NCBI GenBank assembly: GCA_028280265.1 | Contig: JANQMD010000013.1 | Location: 27,744-91,743 of the forward strand | DNA: 64,000 bases | Origin: Flavobacteriaceae bacterium | GTDB lineage: Bacteria > Bacteroidota > Bacteroidia > Flavobacteriales > Flavobacteriaceae | Direction: 5' to 3' | Shown here: one piece after another, positions 28,443 through 37,568 of the stretch | Numbering within the stretch: the first letter of the stretch is position 1 | How the letters are laid out: every line of letters starts with the position of its first letter | Program-made: the position numbers and the translations under genes | Notes under the pieces: model-generated | The model's database searches: none | What the model was told of the DNA's origin: nothing | The model's input: only the letters and a program-made list of their open reading frames with translations

Positions 28443-28588
28443 CTAAGCAAAATATAAGTTGAGCAAATGTAGTATATATTTTCTACCCACTTAAAGTCCG
28501 ATAAAAAGTTTCCGAAACCTTGGCAGCAATTTATTTTTTTAAGAAGTTTGTGAAAGAGCTTATCAAATGTACTGTTTACAATTTCTCC

Positions 28589-29665
28589 ATGATTAGATTC
28601 ATAGCAAATAAAATTCTTTATGGTTTCCTTACTCTCTTTGGAGTAGTTACTGTGATTTTTTTATTGTTTAATATTCTGCCTGGAGACCCCGCTAGAATGA
28701 TGCTAGATCAAAGAGAAGATTCTGAACAATTAAAGAACATTCGAAAAAAGTATGGATTCGATCAATCCAAAACAAAACAGTACTTCTATTACCTAAATGA
28801 TTTATCTCCTCTGTCTTTTCATTCAACCGATAAGGAAGATTACACATATTTAAAACCTAAGAAATACTCGTATCAATCACTGCTTTCATTTGAAAAGGTA
28901 AAAGTTGTTTTAAAATTTCCTTATTTAAGGGAATCCTTTCAAAAAAATGGAAAAAGAGTCTCTGAGGTGATAAGTGAAACAATGCCTAATACGGCGATTC
29001 TTGCTGTTTTTTCAATTCTGTTGGCGGTTTTCTTAGGAATATTTTTTGGGGTACTCTCTGCGGTTTTTAAAGATACTTGGTTCGATAGAGTAGTGGCAGT
29101 TATCAGTACCTTAGGAATGAGCATACCTTCCTTTTTTTCTGCCATTCTTTTTGCGTGGTTTTTCGGTTTTATACTACACGAGTTTACAGGTTTAGAAATG
29201 ACAGGTAGTTTGTATGTAGTAGATGATTTTGGAGAAGGAACTTACATTCAATGGAAAAACTTAATTCTTCCTGCTGTTGTTTTGGGAATTCGCCCTTTGG
29301 CAGTTGTGATTCAGCTCATGAGAAATTCGCTGCTAGAAGTCTTTAGTATGGATTATATAAGGACAGCAAAAGCCAAAGGATTAAGCCCGTATCAAGTTAT
29401 TAAAAAACATGCTATAAAAAATGCTTTAAACCCAGTAATCACAGCAGTCTCAGGCTGGTTTGCTTCCATGCTTGCAGGAGCAGTCTTTGTAGAGTATATC
29501 TTTAATTGGAATGGTTTGGGAAAAGAAATCGTAAATTCTTTAAACACACTAGATCTACCAGTTATCATGGGAAGTGTACTGGTGATTGCTTCACTTTTTA
29601 TAGTTATCAATATACTGGTAGATGTTATCTACAGTTGGCTGGATCCAAGAATAAGATTGCAGTAA
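28589..29665 (+). CDS. ABC transporter permease (DppB/OppB type)
   Basis: ILYGFLTLFGVVTVIFLLFNILPGDPARMMLDQR; EAA loop RTAKAKGLSPYQVIKKHAIKNALNPVIT; start at MIRFIANK. Confidence 0.9.
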   Translation: MIRFIANKILYGFLTLFGVVTVIFLLFNILPGDPARMMLDQREDSEQLKNIRKKYGFDQSKTKQYFYYLNDLSPLSFHSTDKEDYTYLKPKKYSYQSLLSFEKVKVVLKFPYLRESFQKNGKRVSEVISETMPNTAILAVFSILLAVFLGIFFGVLSAVFKDTWFDRVVAVISTLGMSIPSFFSAILFAWFFGFILHEFTGLEMTGSLYVVDDFGEGTYIQWKNLILPAVVLGIRPLAVVIQLMRNSLLEVFSMDYIRTAKAKGLSPYQVIKKHAIKNALNPVITAVSGWFASMLAGAVFVEYIFNWNGLGKEIVNSLNTLDLPVIMGSVLVIASLFIVINILVDVIYSWLDPRIRLQ

Positions 29666-29666
29666 G

Positions 29667-29863
29667 ATGAAAAAAATCAAAAGACATATCCAAAGTATAG
29701 TATGTATCTTTCTTTCACTGGATAAAACGATGAGAAGTTGAAGAGGTTTCTATGTTTATGGTAGATTCCGAAGTATTTAGTAGTCAACAAACAAGGGAAA
29801 ATATCACTTTACAAAGTATCTGAAATAACAAATAAAAAGATTGAAGAAGCCATAAAAAAATAA
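29667..29863 (+). pseudogene. possible decayed thioredoxin/TlpA-like remnant
   Basis: Frame-disrupted reading ...FYVYG | IPKYLVVNKQGKISLYKVSEITNKKIEEAIKK*; no intact ORF. Confidence 0.3.
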
Positions 29864-29893
29864 GTACTTTTAAATTTTTATAAGATAAACAAT

Positions 29894-30652
29894 ATGGCAA
29901 GAAAAAATATAGTTGCTGGCAATTGGAAAATGAATAATAATGCTACGCAAACTCAGGAATTAATACAAGGTTTAAAATCTTCCCTCGAGGGAATAACATT
30001 GAACTCAAGAGTTGTAATTGCTCCTACTTTTGTGAACCTTTCATCTGCTGTTTCATCAACAGAGGGGACTGCAATTGAAGTATCAGCACAAAATATGCAC
30101 CAAGCAGATAGTGGAGCATATACAGGAGAAATATCAGCTGATATGTTAAAAGATATTGACATTCAAACGGTCATTTTAGGACATTCAGAAAGAAGAACTT
30201 ATTTTGGAGAAGGAGATGAGCTTTTAAAAGAGAAAGTAAACACTGCTCTTGCAAAAGAATTAGAGGTGATTTTTTGTTTTGGGGAGCTGTTAGAAGACCG
30301 TAAATCAGATAATCACTTTGCCGTAGTAGAAAGCCAGTTGAAGAATGTATTATTTGATCTAAAAGCTGATCAATGGAAAAATATTGTACTGGCTTATGAG
30401 CCTGTTTGGGCCATTGGTACAGGTGAAACAGCAAGCCCAGAGCAAGCCCAAGAAATGCATGCTTTTATACGAAGTTTGATTGAGAATCAATATGGAGCTG
30501 AGGTTTCTGAAGATGTTTCCATTCTGTATGGAGGAAGTGTAAAGCCAGGAAACGCTCAAGAGATTTTCTCTAAGAAAGATGTAGATGGAGGTCTTATAGG
30601 AGGTGCTTCTTTGAAAGTACAAGATTTTACTGAAATCATCAAAGCAATATAA
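29894..30652 (+). CDS. tpiA: triose-phosphate isomerase
   Basis: VAGNWKMNNN; LGHSERRTYFGE; AYEPVWAIGTGETASPEQAQE; YGGSVKPGNA. Confidence 0.97.
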   Translation: MARKNIVAGNWKMNNNATQTQELIQGLKSSLEGITLNSRVVIAPTFVNLSSAVSSTEGTAIEVSAQNMHQADSGAYTGEISADMLKDIDIQTVILGHSERRTYFGEGDELLKEKVNTALAKELEVIFCFGELLEDRKSDNHFAVVESQLKNVLFDLKADQWKNIVLAYEPVWAIGTGETASPEQAQEMHAFIRSLIENQYGAEVSEDVSILYGGSVKPGNAQEIFSKKDVDGGLIGGASLKVQDFTEIIKAI

Positions 30653-31057
30653 ATGGCAAAGTCTTGGTTGGAAAAGTTTCACTCTGATAAAAAACCTATC
30701 GTGAAAGTAATCGATAAGAGATTTGCAGATATGCCAGAGGGAACAAAAATGTTTATTGCTACTCCTAAGATTGTAGATGAATATATCAATCACATTCCAA
30801 AAGGGGGGCAAGTAGACATTACAACCATGCGAAAGGACCTTGCTGCTGAGTATGAGGCTGAAATGACATGCCCCGTTACAACTAGTATATTTTTGAGGAT
30901 TGCCTCTGAGGTAGCCTATGAGAAATATACCTCGGGAACTTCACTAGATGAGGTAACACCTTTTTGGAGAGTGATAACACCTAAGTTACCTATTGCAAAA
31001 AAGCTAAGTTGTGGAGTAGATTTTATTCGGACTCAAAGAGAAAAAGAGGGTATATAA
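30653..31057 (+). CDS. conserved hypothetical protein
   Basis: 134 aa ORF abutting tpiA, overlapping prmA start by 1 nt (TAATG). Confidence 0.7.
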   Translation: MAKSWLEKFHSDKKPIVKVIDKRFADMPEGTKMFIATPKIVDEYINHIPKGGQVDITTMRKDLAAEYEAEMTCPVTTSIFLRIASEVAYEKYTSGTSLDEVTPFWRVITPKLPIAKKLSCGVDFIRTQREKEGI

Positions 31058-31890
31058 TGGATGCAGTTTATATAGAATATAACTTTGAAGTCACACCAAA
31101 AGAACCGGCAACTGAAATACTAGTTGCGCAATTAGGTTTCGTAGGCTTTGAAAGTTTTGTAGAGACTGAAAAAGGCGTAACAGCTTACATTCAAAAAACA
31201 GATTGGAATAATGCCATCTTGGAAGGGATTTACATTCTTAGTTCTGGAGAATTTGATATTCAATACAATTATACTGAAGTTGCCCAAACCAATTGGAATG
31301 CAGAGTGGGAAAAGAATTTTAAACCTATCCAAGTAGATGGTTTGGTAAGTATTCGAGCACCATTTCATGAGGATGCAAAATTAGAGTACGACATTGTTAT
31401 TGAACCAAAAATGAGCTTTGGAACTGGGCATCATGAAACAACACACATGATGGTACAGCACCTTCTCGACTTAGATCTAGAAAAAAAGAAAGTACTAGAT
31501 ATGGGTTGTGGAACAGGAATTTTAGCAATTTTTGCTGAGATGAAAGGAGCTTATCCCATTGATGCTATAGATATAGATCGTTGGTGTTATGAAAACTCTA
31601 TAGAAAATGCAGATCGTAATAAATGTAAGCACATTTCCGTTTATGAAGGAGATGTTGCATTGCTAAATAATAAAAATTACGATGTAATCATTGCCAATAT
31701 CAATAGAAATATCTTACTGGCAGACATGAAAGCCTATAGCAATTGTCTCCATGAAAATGGAATTTTGCTATTGAGTGGATTTTATGAGGAAGACATTCCA
31801 ATGATCAACGAAGAGGTTTCTAAATATGGATTTACTTTTCAGAGAAAAATAGAAAGAAACAATTGGGTGGCTTTGAAATATAGAAAGTAA
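31057..31890 (+). CDS. prmA: ribosomal protein L11 methyltransferase
   Basis: FGTGHHETTHMMVQHL; VLDMGCGTGILAIFAEMKGA; ANINRNILL; start MDAVYIEYNF. Confidence 0.92.
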   Translation: MDAVYIEYNFEVTPKEPATEILVAQLGFVGFESFVETEKGVTAYIQKTDWNNAILEGIYILSSGEFDIQYNYTEVAQTNWNAEWEKNFKPIQVDGLVSIRAPFHEDAKLEYDIVIEPKMSFGTGHHETTHMMVQHLLDLDLEKKKVLDMGCGTGILAIFAEMKGAYPIDAIDIDRWCYENSIENADRNKCKHISVYEGDVALLNNKNYDVIIANINRNILLADMKAYSNCLHENGILLLSGFYEEDIPMINEEVSKYGFTFQRKIERNNWVALKYRK

Positions 31891-31910
31891 ATTTTATTAA
31901 ATTCGGGATG

Positions 31911-32186
31911 ATGAGTACAAAAGAACAGAAGCAAGAAGAAGTTGAGGTACTTGAGCAAGAGGTAAATCAACATGAAATTATACTTTACAACGATGATGTG
32001 CACACATTCGATTTTGTCATCGATTCTTTGATTGATGTTTGTGAACATACCATTGAGCAAGCAGAGCAATGTACTTGGTTGGTACATTTTAAAGGGAAGT
32101 GTACAGTAAAAACTGGAGAATATGATGATTTAAAACCTAGATGTTCTAAATTGTTAAGTCTTGGCTTGTCTGCAGAATTGGTATAA
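31911..32186 (+). CDS. clpS: ATP-dependent Clp protease adaptor ClpS
   Basis: HEIILYNDDVHTFDFVIDSLIDVCEHTIEQAEQCTWLVHFKGKCTVKTG. Confidence 0.93.
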   Translation: MSTKEQKQEEVEVLEQEVNQHEIILYNDDVHTFDFVIDSLIDVCEHTIEQAEQCTWLVHFKGKCTVKTGEYDDLKPRCSKLLSLGLSAELV

Positions 32187-32189
32187 AAG

Positions 32190-32462
32190 ATGGAAAATGT
32201 ATTAAAGTATTTCGAATTTTCACGTTTCTTTAATGATACTTCAGGGATCTTTTCAGGAAACGAAATAGCAGTCAGTCAACTCGACTCACATCATTTTTTA
32301 ATTTTTGAAAAAGAAGACAACTCTTACCATCTCTATGTTTCTAAATATGACTCACGAGCAGAGGTAGGTAAATCAAAACCTCAAATATTGGAGTTGTATA
32401 TTAAGAATTATGACAAGAGCAACCCTGAACATCGAATTGCTATTCGAAGATATTTTGAATAA
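32190..32462 (+). CDS. hypothetical protein
   Basis: 90 aa ORF immediately after clpS. Confidence 0.55.
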   Translation: MENVLKYFEFSRFFNDTSGIFSGNEIAVSQLDSHHFLIFEKEDNSYHLYVSKYDSRAEVGKSKPQILELYIKNYDKSNPEHRIAIRRYFE

Positions 32463-32601
32463 ACTACATAGATACAAATACACGACGCATTGATAGAAGC
32501 CTAAATTGTAATCACGTTGTGTTCGTTTCTTCTTAATGGGATTGTCGTTCATAAAATAAGTTCATTTTGTATCAACTTATTTTAGTACGAGACAAGCCAA
32601 T

Positions 32602-32634
32602 AAAAAAAAGCTCATCATCCCGATGAGCTTTTTT
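32602..32634. terminator. intrinsic terminator
   Basis: AAGCTCATC-ATCCC-GATGAGCTTTTTT. Confidence 0.7.
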
Positions 32635-32638
32635 ATCA

Positions 32639-33601
32639 TCAAAAGTATTGAATAACCCACAAGTAAAGTGGCATACCCAATGTTATATTAAAAGGAAAGG
32701 TAATGGCCAACGCCATTGGTAAATATAAGCTAGGATTTGCTTTAGGCGCAGCGAGCCTCATAGCTGCTGGTACAGCAATATATGAGGCACTTGCTGCTAA
32801 TATTGCAAATAATAACCTATTCCCCTCTCCATCTATAAAACTTCCGCTTAACCATGCAACCGTTAACCCATTGATAATTGGAATAATAATGGCAAATAAA
32901 AATGCAAACCATCCCTTTTTGATAAAATCTGAGAGTTTTTCACCGCTAGTAATTCCCATGTCTAGAAGGAATACTGCTAAAAAACCTTTGAAAATATCTG
33001 TTGTAAAAGGCTTGATTCCTTCAGCTTGTTGATCGCTTGCCAAAAAGCCAATTAATAAGCTTCCTAGTATCAATAGTACACTGCCATTTGTTAAAGAATG
33101 CTTTACTAGGCTAGCAATATTGATTTTTGTATCTCTTTCCTTGTTATATACCGAAATAAGGAGTACTCCTACAATAATGGACGGTGCTTCCATAAGAGCC
33201 ATGGCAGCAACCATGTGACCACCAAAAGGAATATTCTCCATCTCTAAAAAAGAAATTGCTGTTACAAAAGTTACAGCACTTACTGATCCGTATGCTGCAG
33301 CAATGGCTCCAGAATTCCATACGTTGAACTTCCTGCGTAGAATAAAGTAGGTGTAGAATGGAATAACTATTGCTAGTAAGATTCCAAACCCTAAAGACCA
33401 CCATATCTCTGCATTTAGTGCGCTATGAGCTAATTCCTGCCCCCCTTTAAAACCAATTGATAATAATAAATAGAACGAAATAAACTTTGAAGAACTTGCT
33501 GGAATTTTTAAATCGCTTTTTATCTGGACCGCAACGATGCCCAAGAAAAAAAACAAGAGGGCAGGATTAGTTAGATTGTCAACTAAAAGGTGAAAATCCA
33601 T
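32639..33601 (-). CDS. sbtA: sodium-dependent bicarbonate transport family permease (SbtA-like)
   Basis: NPALLFFFLGIVAVQIKSDLKIP...YLLLSIGFKGGQEL; FLLDMGI; polytopic. Confidence 0.85.
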   Translation of the reverse strand: MDFHLLVDNLTNPALLFFFLGIVAVQIKSDLKIPASSSKFISFYLLLSIGFKGGQELAHSALNAEIWWSLGFGILLAIVIPFYTYFILRRKFNVWNSGAIAAAYGSVSAVTFVTAISFLEMENIPFGGHMVAAMALMEAPSIIVGVLLISVYNKERDTKINIASLVKHSLTNGSVLLILGSLLIGFLASDQQAEGIKPFTTDIFKGFLAVFLLDMGITSGEKLSDFIKKGWFAFLFAIIIPIINGLTVAWLSGSFIDGEGNRLLFAILAASASYIAVPAAMRLAAPKANPSLYLPMALAITFPFNITLGMPLYLWVIQYF

Positions 33602-33648
33602 TTGGGAAAATTAATATGTTAAAGAACTTAATTGTTTTTTTAGTCATT

Positions 33649-33930
33649 TTATTCGAAAGAAATCTCAAGAATCCCATTAATTCTTAAGTTAGATCCCTCT
33701 TTTCGTGCCATAGAAATAAATTCTTTGGCAACTATTTTTTCATTTTCTAGCTCTTGTACACGTCCATCGGGATAATTACAGTCAGAGTGGATATTTCCCT
33801 CTACTTTGGATAAACGCTGTAGCTTGTGAAAATTAATCTTCTCCGTAATCAATGCTGAAATTACATCTGAAGCTTCAGAAGGAGTAAACGTACCCTCTAC
33901 TAATTGAACTTTTTGAATTACTTCTGTCAT
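33649..33930 (-). CDS. hypothetical protein in sbtA operon
   Basis: 93 aa ORF, same strand upstream of sbtA. Confidence 0.6.
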   Translation of the reverse strand: MTEVIQKVQLVEGTFTPSEASDVISALITEKINFHKLQRLSKVEGNIHSDCNYPDGRVQELENEKIVAKEFISMARKEGSNLRINGILEISFE

Positions 33931-33941
33931 TTTAAAACTTT

Positions 33942-34202
33942 TTAAGCTTTTTTAATAATTGTGTTTTGTTGCCCCATCATTTTTATAAGAAGGATTCCCA
34001 TAATGATTAAGTATCCTGATAGGAGACTCTGAAAAAATACAGCACTTATAAAATAGGAGGCCAACAGTATAGAAAAGGCTGATAAGATTAAAAGAACCAT
34101 AGCTGCTACTTTGATAAATTGTTCGTACCCAGAAGTGTTGTTACGATTAATTTCTTGCTTCTGAAATGCAGTATACTGATTTAGATTTACAAGCCTTGAC
34201 AT
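33942..34202 (-). CDS. small membrane protein in sbtA operon
   Basis: 86 aa with two TM segments. Confidence 0.6.
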   Translation of the reverse strand: MSRLVNLNQYTAFQKQEINRNNTSGYEQFIKVAAMVLLILSAFSILLASYFISAVFFQSLLSGYLIIMGILLIKMMGQQNTIIKKA

Positions 34203-34288
34203 AATACTTTCTTTTGTTGGGACAAATTTCAGTAGAATTTTTCATATATTTTTATTTATATTTATGATGTAAAATATAAATATAATTT

Positions 34289-35212
34289 ATGAATTATACT
34301 TTGCATCAACTTCAAGTATTTCTAAAGGTCTCTGAAAATGAAAGTATTACAAAGGCTGCAGAAGAGCTTTTTTTAACGCAACCAGCGGTTTCTATACAGT
34401 TAAAAAACTTTCAAGATCAGTTTTCAATTCCTCTCACAGAAGTGGTAGGTAGAAAGCTTTTTATTACTGAATTTGGAAAAGAAATTGCCAGTGCTGCAGA
34501 AAAAATACTTCTAGAAGCAGAGGCTATTAACTACAAAACGCATTCTTTCAAAGGCTTGTTAGCAGGTCGCTTAAAAGTATCGGTCGTTTCTACGGGGAAA
34601 TATGTAATGCCGTATTTTTTATCGGACTTTATGGAGAAACACAGTGGTGTGGATTTGGTTATGGATGTTACCAACAAATCGAGAGTTGTTAGGAGTTTAG
34701 AAAACAACGAAGTAGATTTTGCTCTGGTATCTGTAATACCCGAACATCTTAAGTTAGAACGAATTCAATTGATGAAAAATAAGCTGTTTCTTGTTGGGAA
34801 TACACAAAAGAGTATTGCTAAAAATTTTTCCAGAAAGAAAATTTTTGAAGAGTTTCCATTAATTTTTCGAGAAGAGGGATCGGCGACTAGAAATGCTATG
34901 GAGGCCTACATAAAGAGAAATCACTATGCAACTAAGAAGAAAATTGAGCTTACCTCTAATGAGGCTTTGAAACAAGCAGTTACGGCAGGCCTTGGGTATT
35001 CCATTATGCCATTGATTGGAATTAAAAATGCTCTGAAGAATCAAGAGCTTCAGATTATTCCAGCAAAAGACCTTCCGATAGTGACGCATTGGAACTTAGT
35101 TTGGCTGTCTGCTAAGAAATTATCGCCTACAGCAGAAGCTTTTTTAAGTTATATTCAAGAAGAAAAAGAAAGAATTATTGAAAAATCTTTTGCTTGGTTT
35201 GAAAGTTATTGA
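34289..35212 (+). CDS. LysR family transcriptional regulator
   Basis: LHQLQVFLKVSENESITKAAEELFLTQPAVSIQLKNFQDQF; divergent from sbtA operon. Confidence 0.92.
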   Translation: MNYTLHQLQVFLKVSENESITKAAEELFLTQPAVSIQLKNFQDQFSIPLTEVVGRKLFITEFGKEIASAAEKILLEAEAINYKTHSFKGLLAGRLKVSVVSTGKYVMPYFLSDFMEKHSGVDLVMDVTNKSRVVRSLENNEVDFALVSVIPEHLKLERIQLMKNKLFLVGNTQKSIAKNFSRKKIFEEFPLIFREEGSATRNAMEAYIKRNHYATKKKIELTSNEALKQAVTAGLGYSIMPLIGIKNALKNQELQIIPAKDLPIVTHWNLVWLSAKKLSPTAEAFLSYIQEEKERIIEKSFAWFESY

Positions 35213-35269
35213 TCAAAAATGTGACTTTTATATAGAAAGGAATGTCAAATAAATAGGAAGATCAAAAAA

Positions 35270-35455
35270 ATGGGTAAAAAAATATGGGTTTTATGTGTGA
35301 TGCTGCTAACAGCATCTGGTGTAGTTGGACAAGTAGTGCCTCCATCTATTCCGCCTCCGCCTCCGCCTCCAGGTTTGCCCATAATTGGTGAAGAGTTATT
35401 TTTTTTATGTATTGGTTTCTTATATGCAGTAAAGGAAGTGAAGAAAGCTAAATGA
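35270..35455 (+). CDS. short signal-peptide/poly-Pro/TM protein
   Basis: MGKKIWVLCVMLLTASGVVGQVVPPSIPPPPPPPGLPIIGEELFFLCIGFLYAVKEVKKAK. Confidence 0.6.
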   Translation: MGKKIWVLCVMLLTASGVVGQVVPPSIPPPPPPPGLPIIGEELFFLCIGFLYAVKEVKKAK

Positions 35456-35636
35456 TTTGATACAAACTGATTAGGTTGATTTAATAATGAAGTCCTCGTC
35501 AGTAAAGGAGTCTGCAAATTTTGCAAATTTTTTGTTTTTATAGGATTGTAGTTCCTTGGCGCTCCGCGCTGAAAATCAAAACCTCGCTAAAACAAAAAAG
35601 CAAGCTTTAAATTTTAGCTTGCTTTCGATTTATTCG

Positions 35637-35710
35637 TGACCTCGGCAGGATTCAAACCTGCAACCTCTTGAGCCGTAATCAAGTGCACTATTCAGTTATG
35701 CTACGAGGCC
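35637..35710 (-). tRNA. tRNA-Arg(ACG)
   Basis: Reverse strand GGCCTCG TA GCAT AACTGAATA GTGC A CTTGA TTACGGC TCAAG AGGTT GCAGG TTTGAAT CCTGC CGAGGTC A; complete cloverleaf, anticodon ACG. Confidence 0.88.
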
Positions 35711-35768
35711 TTTCTGCTGTTAAGCGGGTGCAAATATAAACATGTTTTTTAAATCTGAAAAGCTTTCT

Positions 35769-35984
35769 TTAAGCGATTTCGTTCTTAAATTCTTCTATAA
35801 TAGGAGTCGCTTTTTCGAGGTTAGTATTTAAAATATACAACTCATCAACATAGTTGGTAATTTCATAAGCAGGAATTTTGTCTGACTTTACAATACTACT
35901 AATGTTTTTCTCTTCTAAAATAGATTTTAGCCTTCTGGTAATAATAGGAGAGCCAGTAAATACTTTAATATGTTCTTCTTTCAT
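35769..35984 (-). CDS. DUF2007-like (putative signal transducing) protein
   Basis: HIKVFTGSPIITRRLKSILEEKNISSIVKSD...ELYILNTNLEKATPIIEEF; start at MKEEHIK. Confidence 0.65.
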   Translation of the reverse strand: MKEEHIKVFTGSPIITRRLKSILEEKNISSIVKSDKIPAYEITNYVDELYILNTNLEKATPIIEEFKNEIA

Positions 35985-35995
35985 AAATATAGATA

Positions 35996-36148
35996 TTAGT
36001 CTAGTGCGTTTAATGTTATATATGCCTTCCATCCAATAATAGCAAGTTGAACTTTAGAGGCTTTTGATAAATCCAACCTTCGTTTCGTGTAGGATGGTAA
36101 AAGAGCTTTGTTGAGTTTGGCCAAAATCTTAAAAACCGATTTTTTCAT
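35996..36148 (-). CDS. 50-aa conserved small protein
   Basis: MKKSVFKILAKLNKALLPSYTKRRLDLSKASKVQLAIIGWKAYITLNALD, intact ATG..TAA, just upstream of the DUF2007 gene; absent from ORF track. Confidence 0.6.
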   Translation of the reverse strand: MKKSVFKILAKLNKALLPSYTKRRLDLSKASKVQLAIIGWKAYITLNALD

Positions 36149-36230
36149 ATTACTTGGTTCTTACTCAAATATAGCGAAAAACAATGAGAGCGGGTACAAG
36201 ACCCGCTCGACATATCCATTTAAAAGATGG

Positions 36231-37568
36231 TTACTTTTTGTTTTCCATCATTTTTTTTGCCAATTCAGCACCAATCAAAGACTCTAATAAATTTCCTTTG
36301 CTAGCACCTTTGCCACCTTCAATATAGGTTTGCGGGAGCCTCAAATCCTTTAACTGTTGAGCTACTCCAACTGCTGTCTTATACTGCCACTCAGCTTTTT
36401 CTTGTGGAGTCAAACCAGCGCTTACTAATTTTGCGTTTTCGTAGTATTGAGCATCAGCAGCTACCTTTTTGCTTTTAGCCTTGTATAGCTCAACCTCGTA
36501 TTGCTTTTTCTCTTTGATCAAATTAAATTCAGCGACTTTGGCTTCTGTTTCAGCAGCAATGGTTTGCTGTATTTGTACTTTTTCAAGACGAGCTCTTTCT
36601 TTTGCTTTTTCAGACTCTCCTTTTGCAACCTCTTTCTTAGCTCTGTAATACTCGCGTTCTGCTTGCTGTTTCTCTAATTGAGTTTGTGCAACTTCATTTT
36701 TCTGTAAATCCAATCGTTGATCGAACGATGCTTCCCAATCGATTCCAGTTACTTGTGCTTGGTAAATTTTTAGTCCGTATTGCTTCAAAGTATTTGAATT
36801 GTCTCGAATAATGTTTCCGTTAGCATCTCTCTTAATACGAAATTTCTTTTGCTTGTTGGATTTTCCAACTTTAATTTCTCTTACAGTAGTGGTATCTCCA
36901 ACAATTTCTGTAACACTTTCGTCTTCGTAATATTGTTCTACTTGATACATGCCATTTTCCAATTGATCTCTAAAATATCTATCAAAATCGGAGGCTTGTC
37001 CAGAAATATAATCTTGAGCATCCATCAACTTACAAGTATTCTTTATAGCGGCATCAATGTTGGGAAGTACTCTTCCGAATATCAATTTCCCTTCACTTTT
37101 GTTACGATCTGCCATGTTCAAAAAGATCTCTTCGTCGTTTATATTCACTCCTACAATAACGGAAGTACTGATTTCTGCTTTGATGGCATCACTGAATTCC
37201 CATTTTTGAGCTTTTCGGTTGTATATTCCTTGCCCATTTTTAGGTAATTCATCTTTGCTGTTTACAATAATATCTTTAATAGATATCTCGTAAGATAGGG
37301 GGATAACTCTTCCCCAGTATTTAAGTTTGATTCCTTGCGTTGTAATCATTTTATCTCCTCCACTTAGATATTGGACCGCATAGGCAGTTCCGGCGTCAGC
37401 ATAAAAGAACAGCCCATTGATAAGACTCAGTACAATACCTAAAAAGGTAATTTGCAAACTTCTGGCTTTTGTGAATGTATTAAGAAGTTTGTTGGTGGTA
37501 AATAATGACTTTAAGACAATGGTAAGGATTCCAATGATAATTAATAAAATTCCAATAGTTGTTAACAT
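36231..37568 (-). CDS. SPFH/band-7 domain protein
   Basis: N-terminal TM, band-7-like core, long charged helical C-terminal half (QLEKQQAEREYYRAKKEVAKGESEKAKERARLEKVQIQQTIAAETEAKVAEF). Confidence 0.75.
   Translation of the reverse strand: MLTTIGILLIIIGILTIVLKSLFTTNKLLNTFTKARSLQITFLGIVLSLINGLFFYADAGTAYAVQYLSGGDKMITTQGIKLKYWGRVIPLSYEISIKDIIVNSKDELPKNGQGIYNRKAQKWEFSDAIKAEISTSVIVGVNINDEEIFLNMADRNKSEGKLIFGRVLPNIDAAIKNTCKLMDAQDYISGQASDFDRYFRDQLENGMYQVEQYYEDESVTEIVGDTTTVREIKVGKSNKQKKFRIKRDANGNIIRDNSNTLKQYGLKIYQAQVTGIDWEASFDQRLDLQKNEVAQTQLEKQQAEREYYRAKKEVAKGESEKAKERARLEKVQIQQTIAAETEAKVAEFNLIKEKKQYEVELYKAKSKKVAADAQYYENAKLVSAGLTPQEKAEWQYKTAVGVAQQLKDLRLPQTYIEGGKGASKGNLLESLIGAELAKKMMENKK

Noticed and set aside
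30359-30811. 150-aa reverse ORF across tpiA and following gene
   Set aside because: Overlaps two well-supported forward genes; no domain.
36849-37247. 132-aa ORF antisense to SPFH gene
   Set aside because: Shadow of the confident SPFH reading frame; composition (F/S/I rich) is typical of antisense translation.
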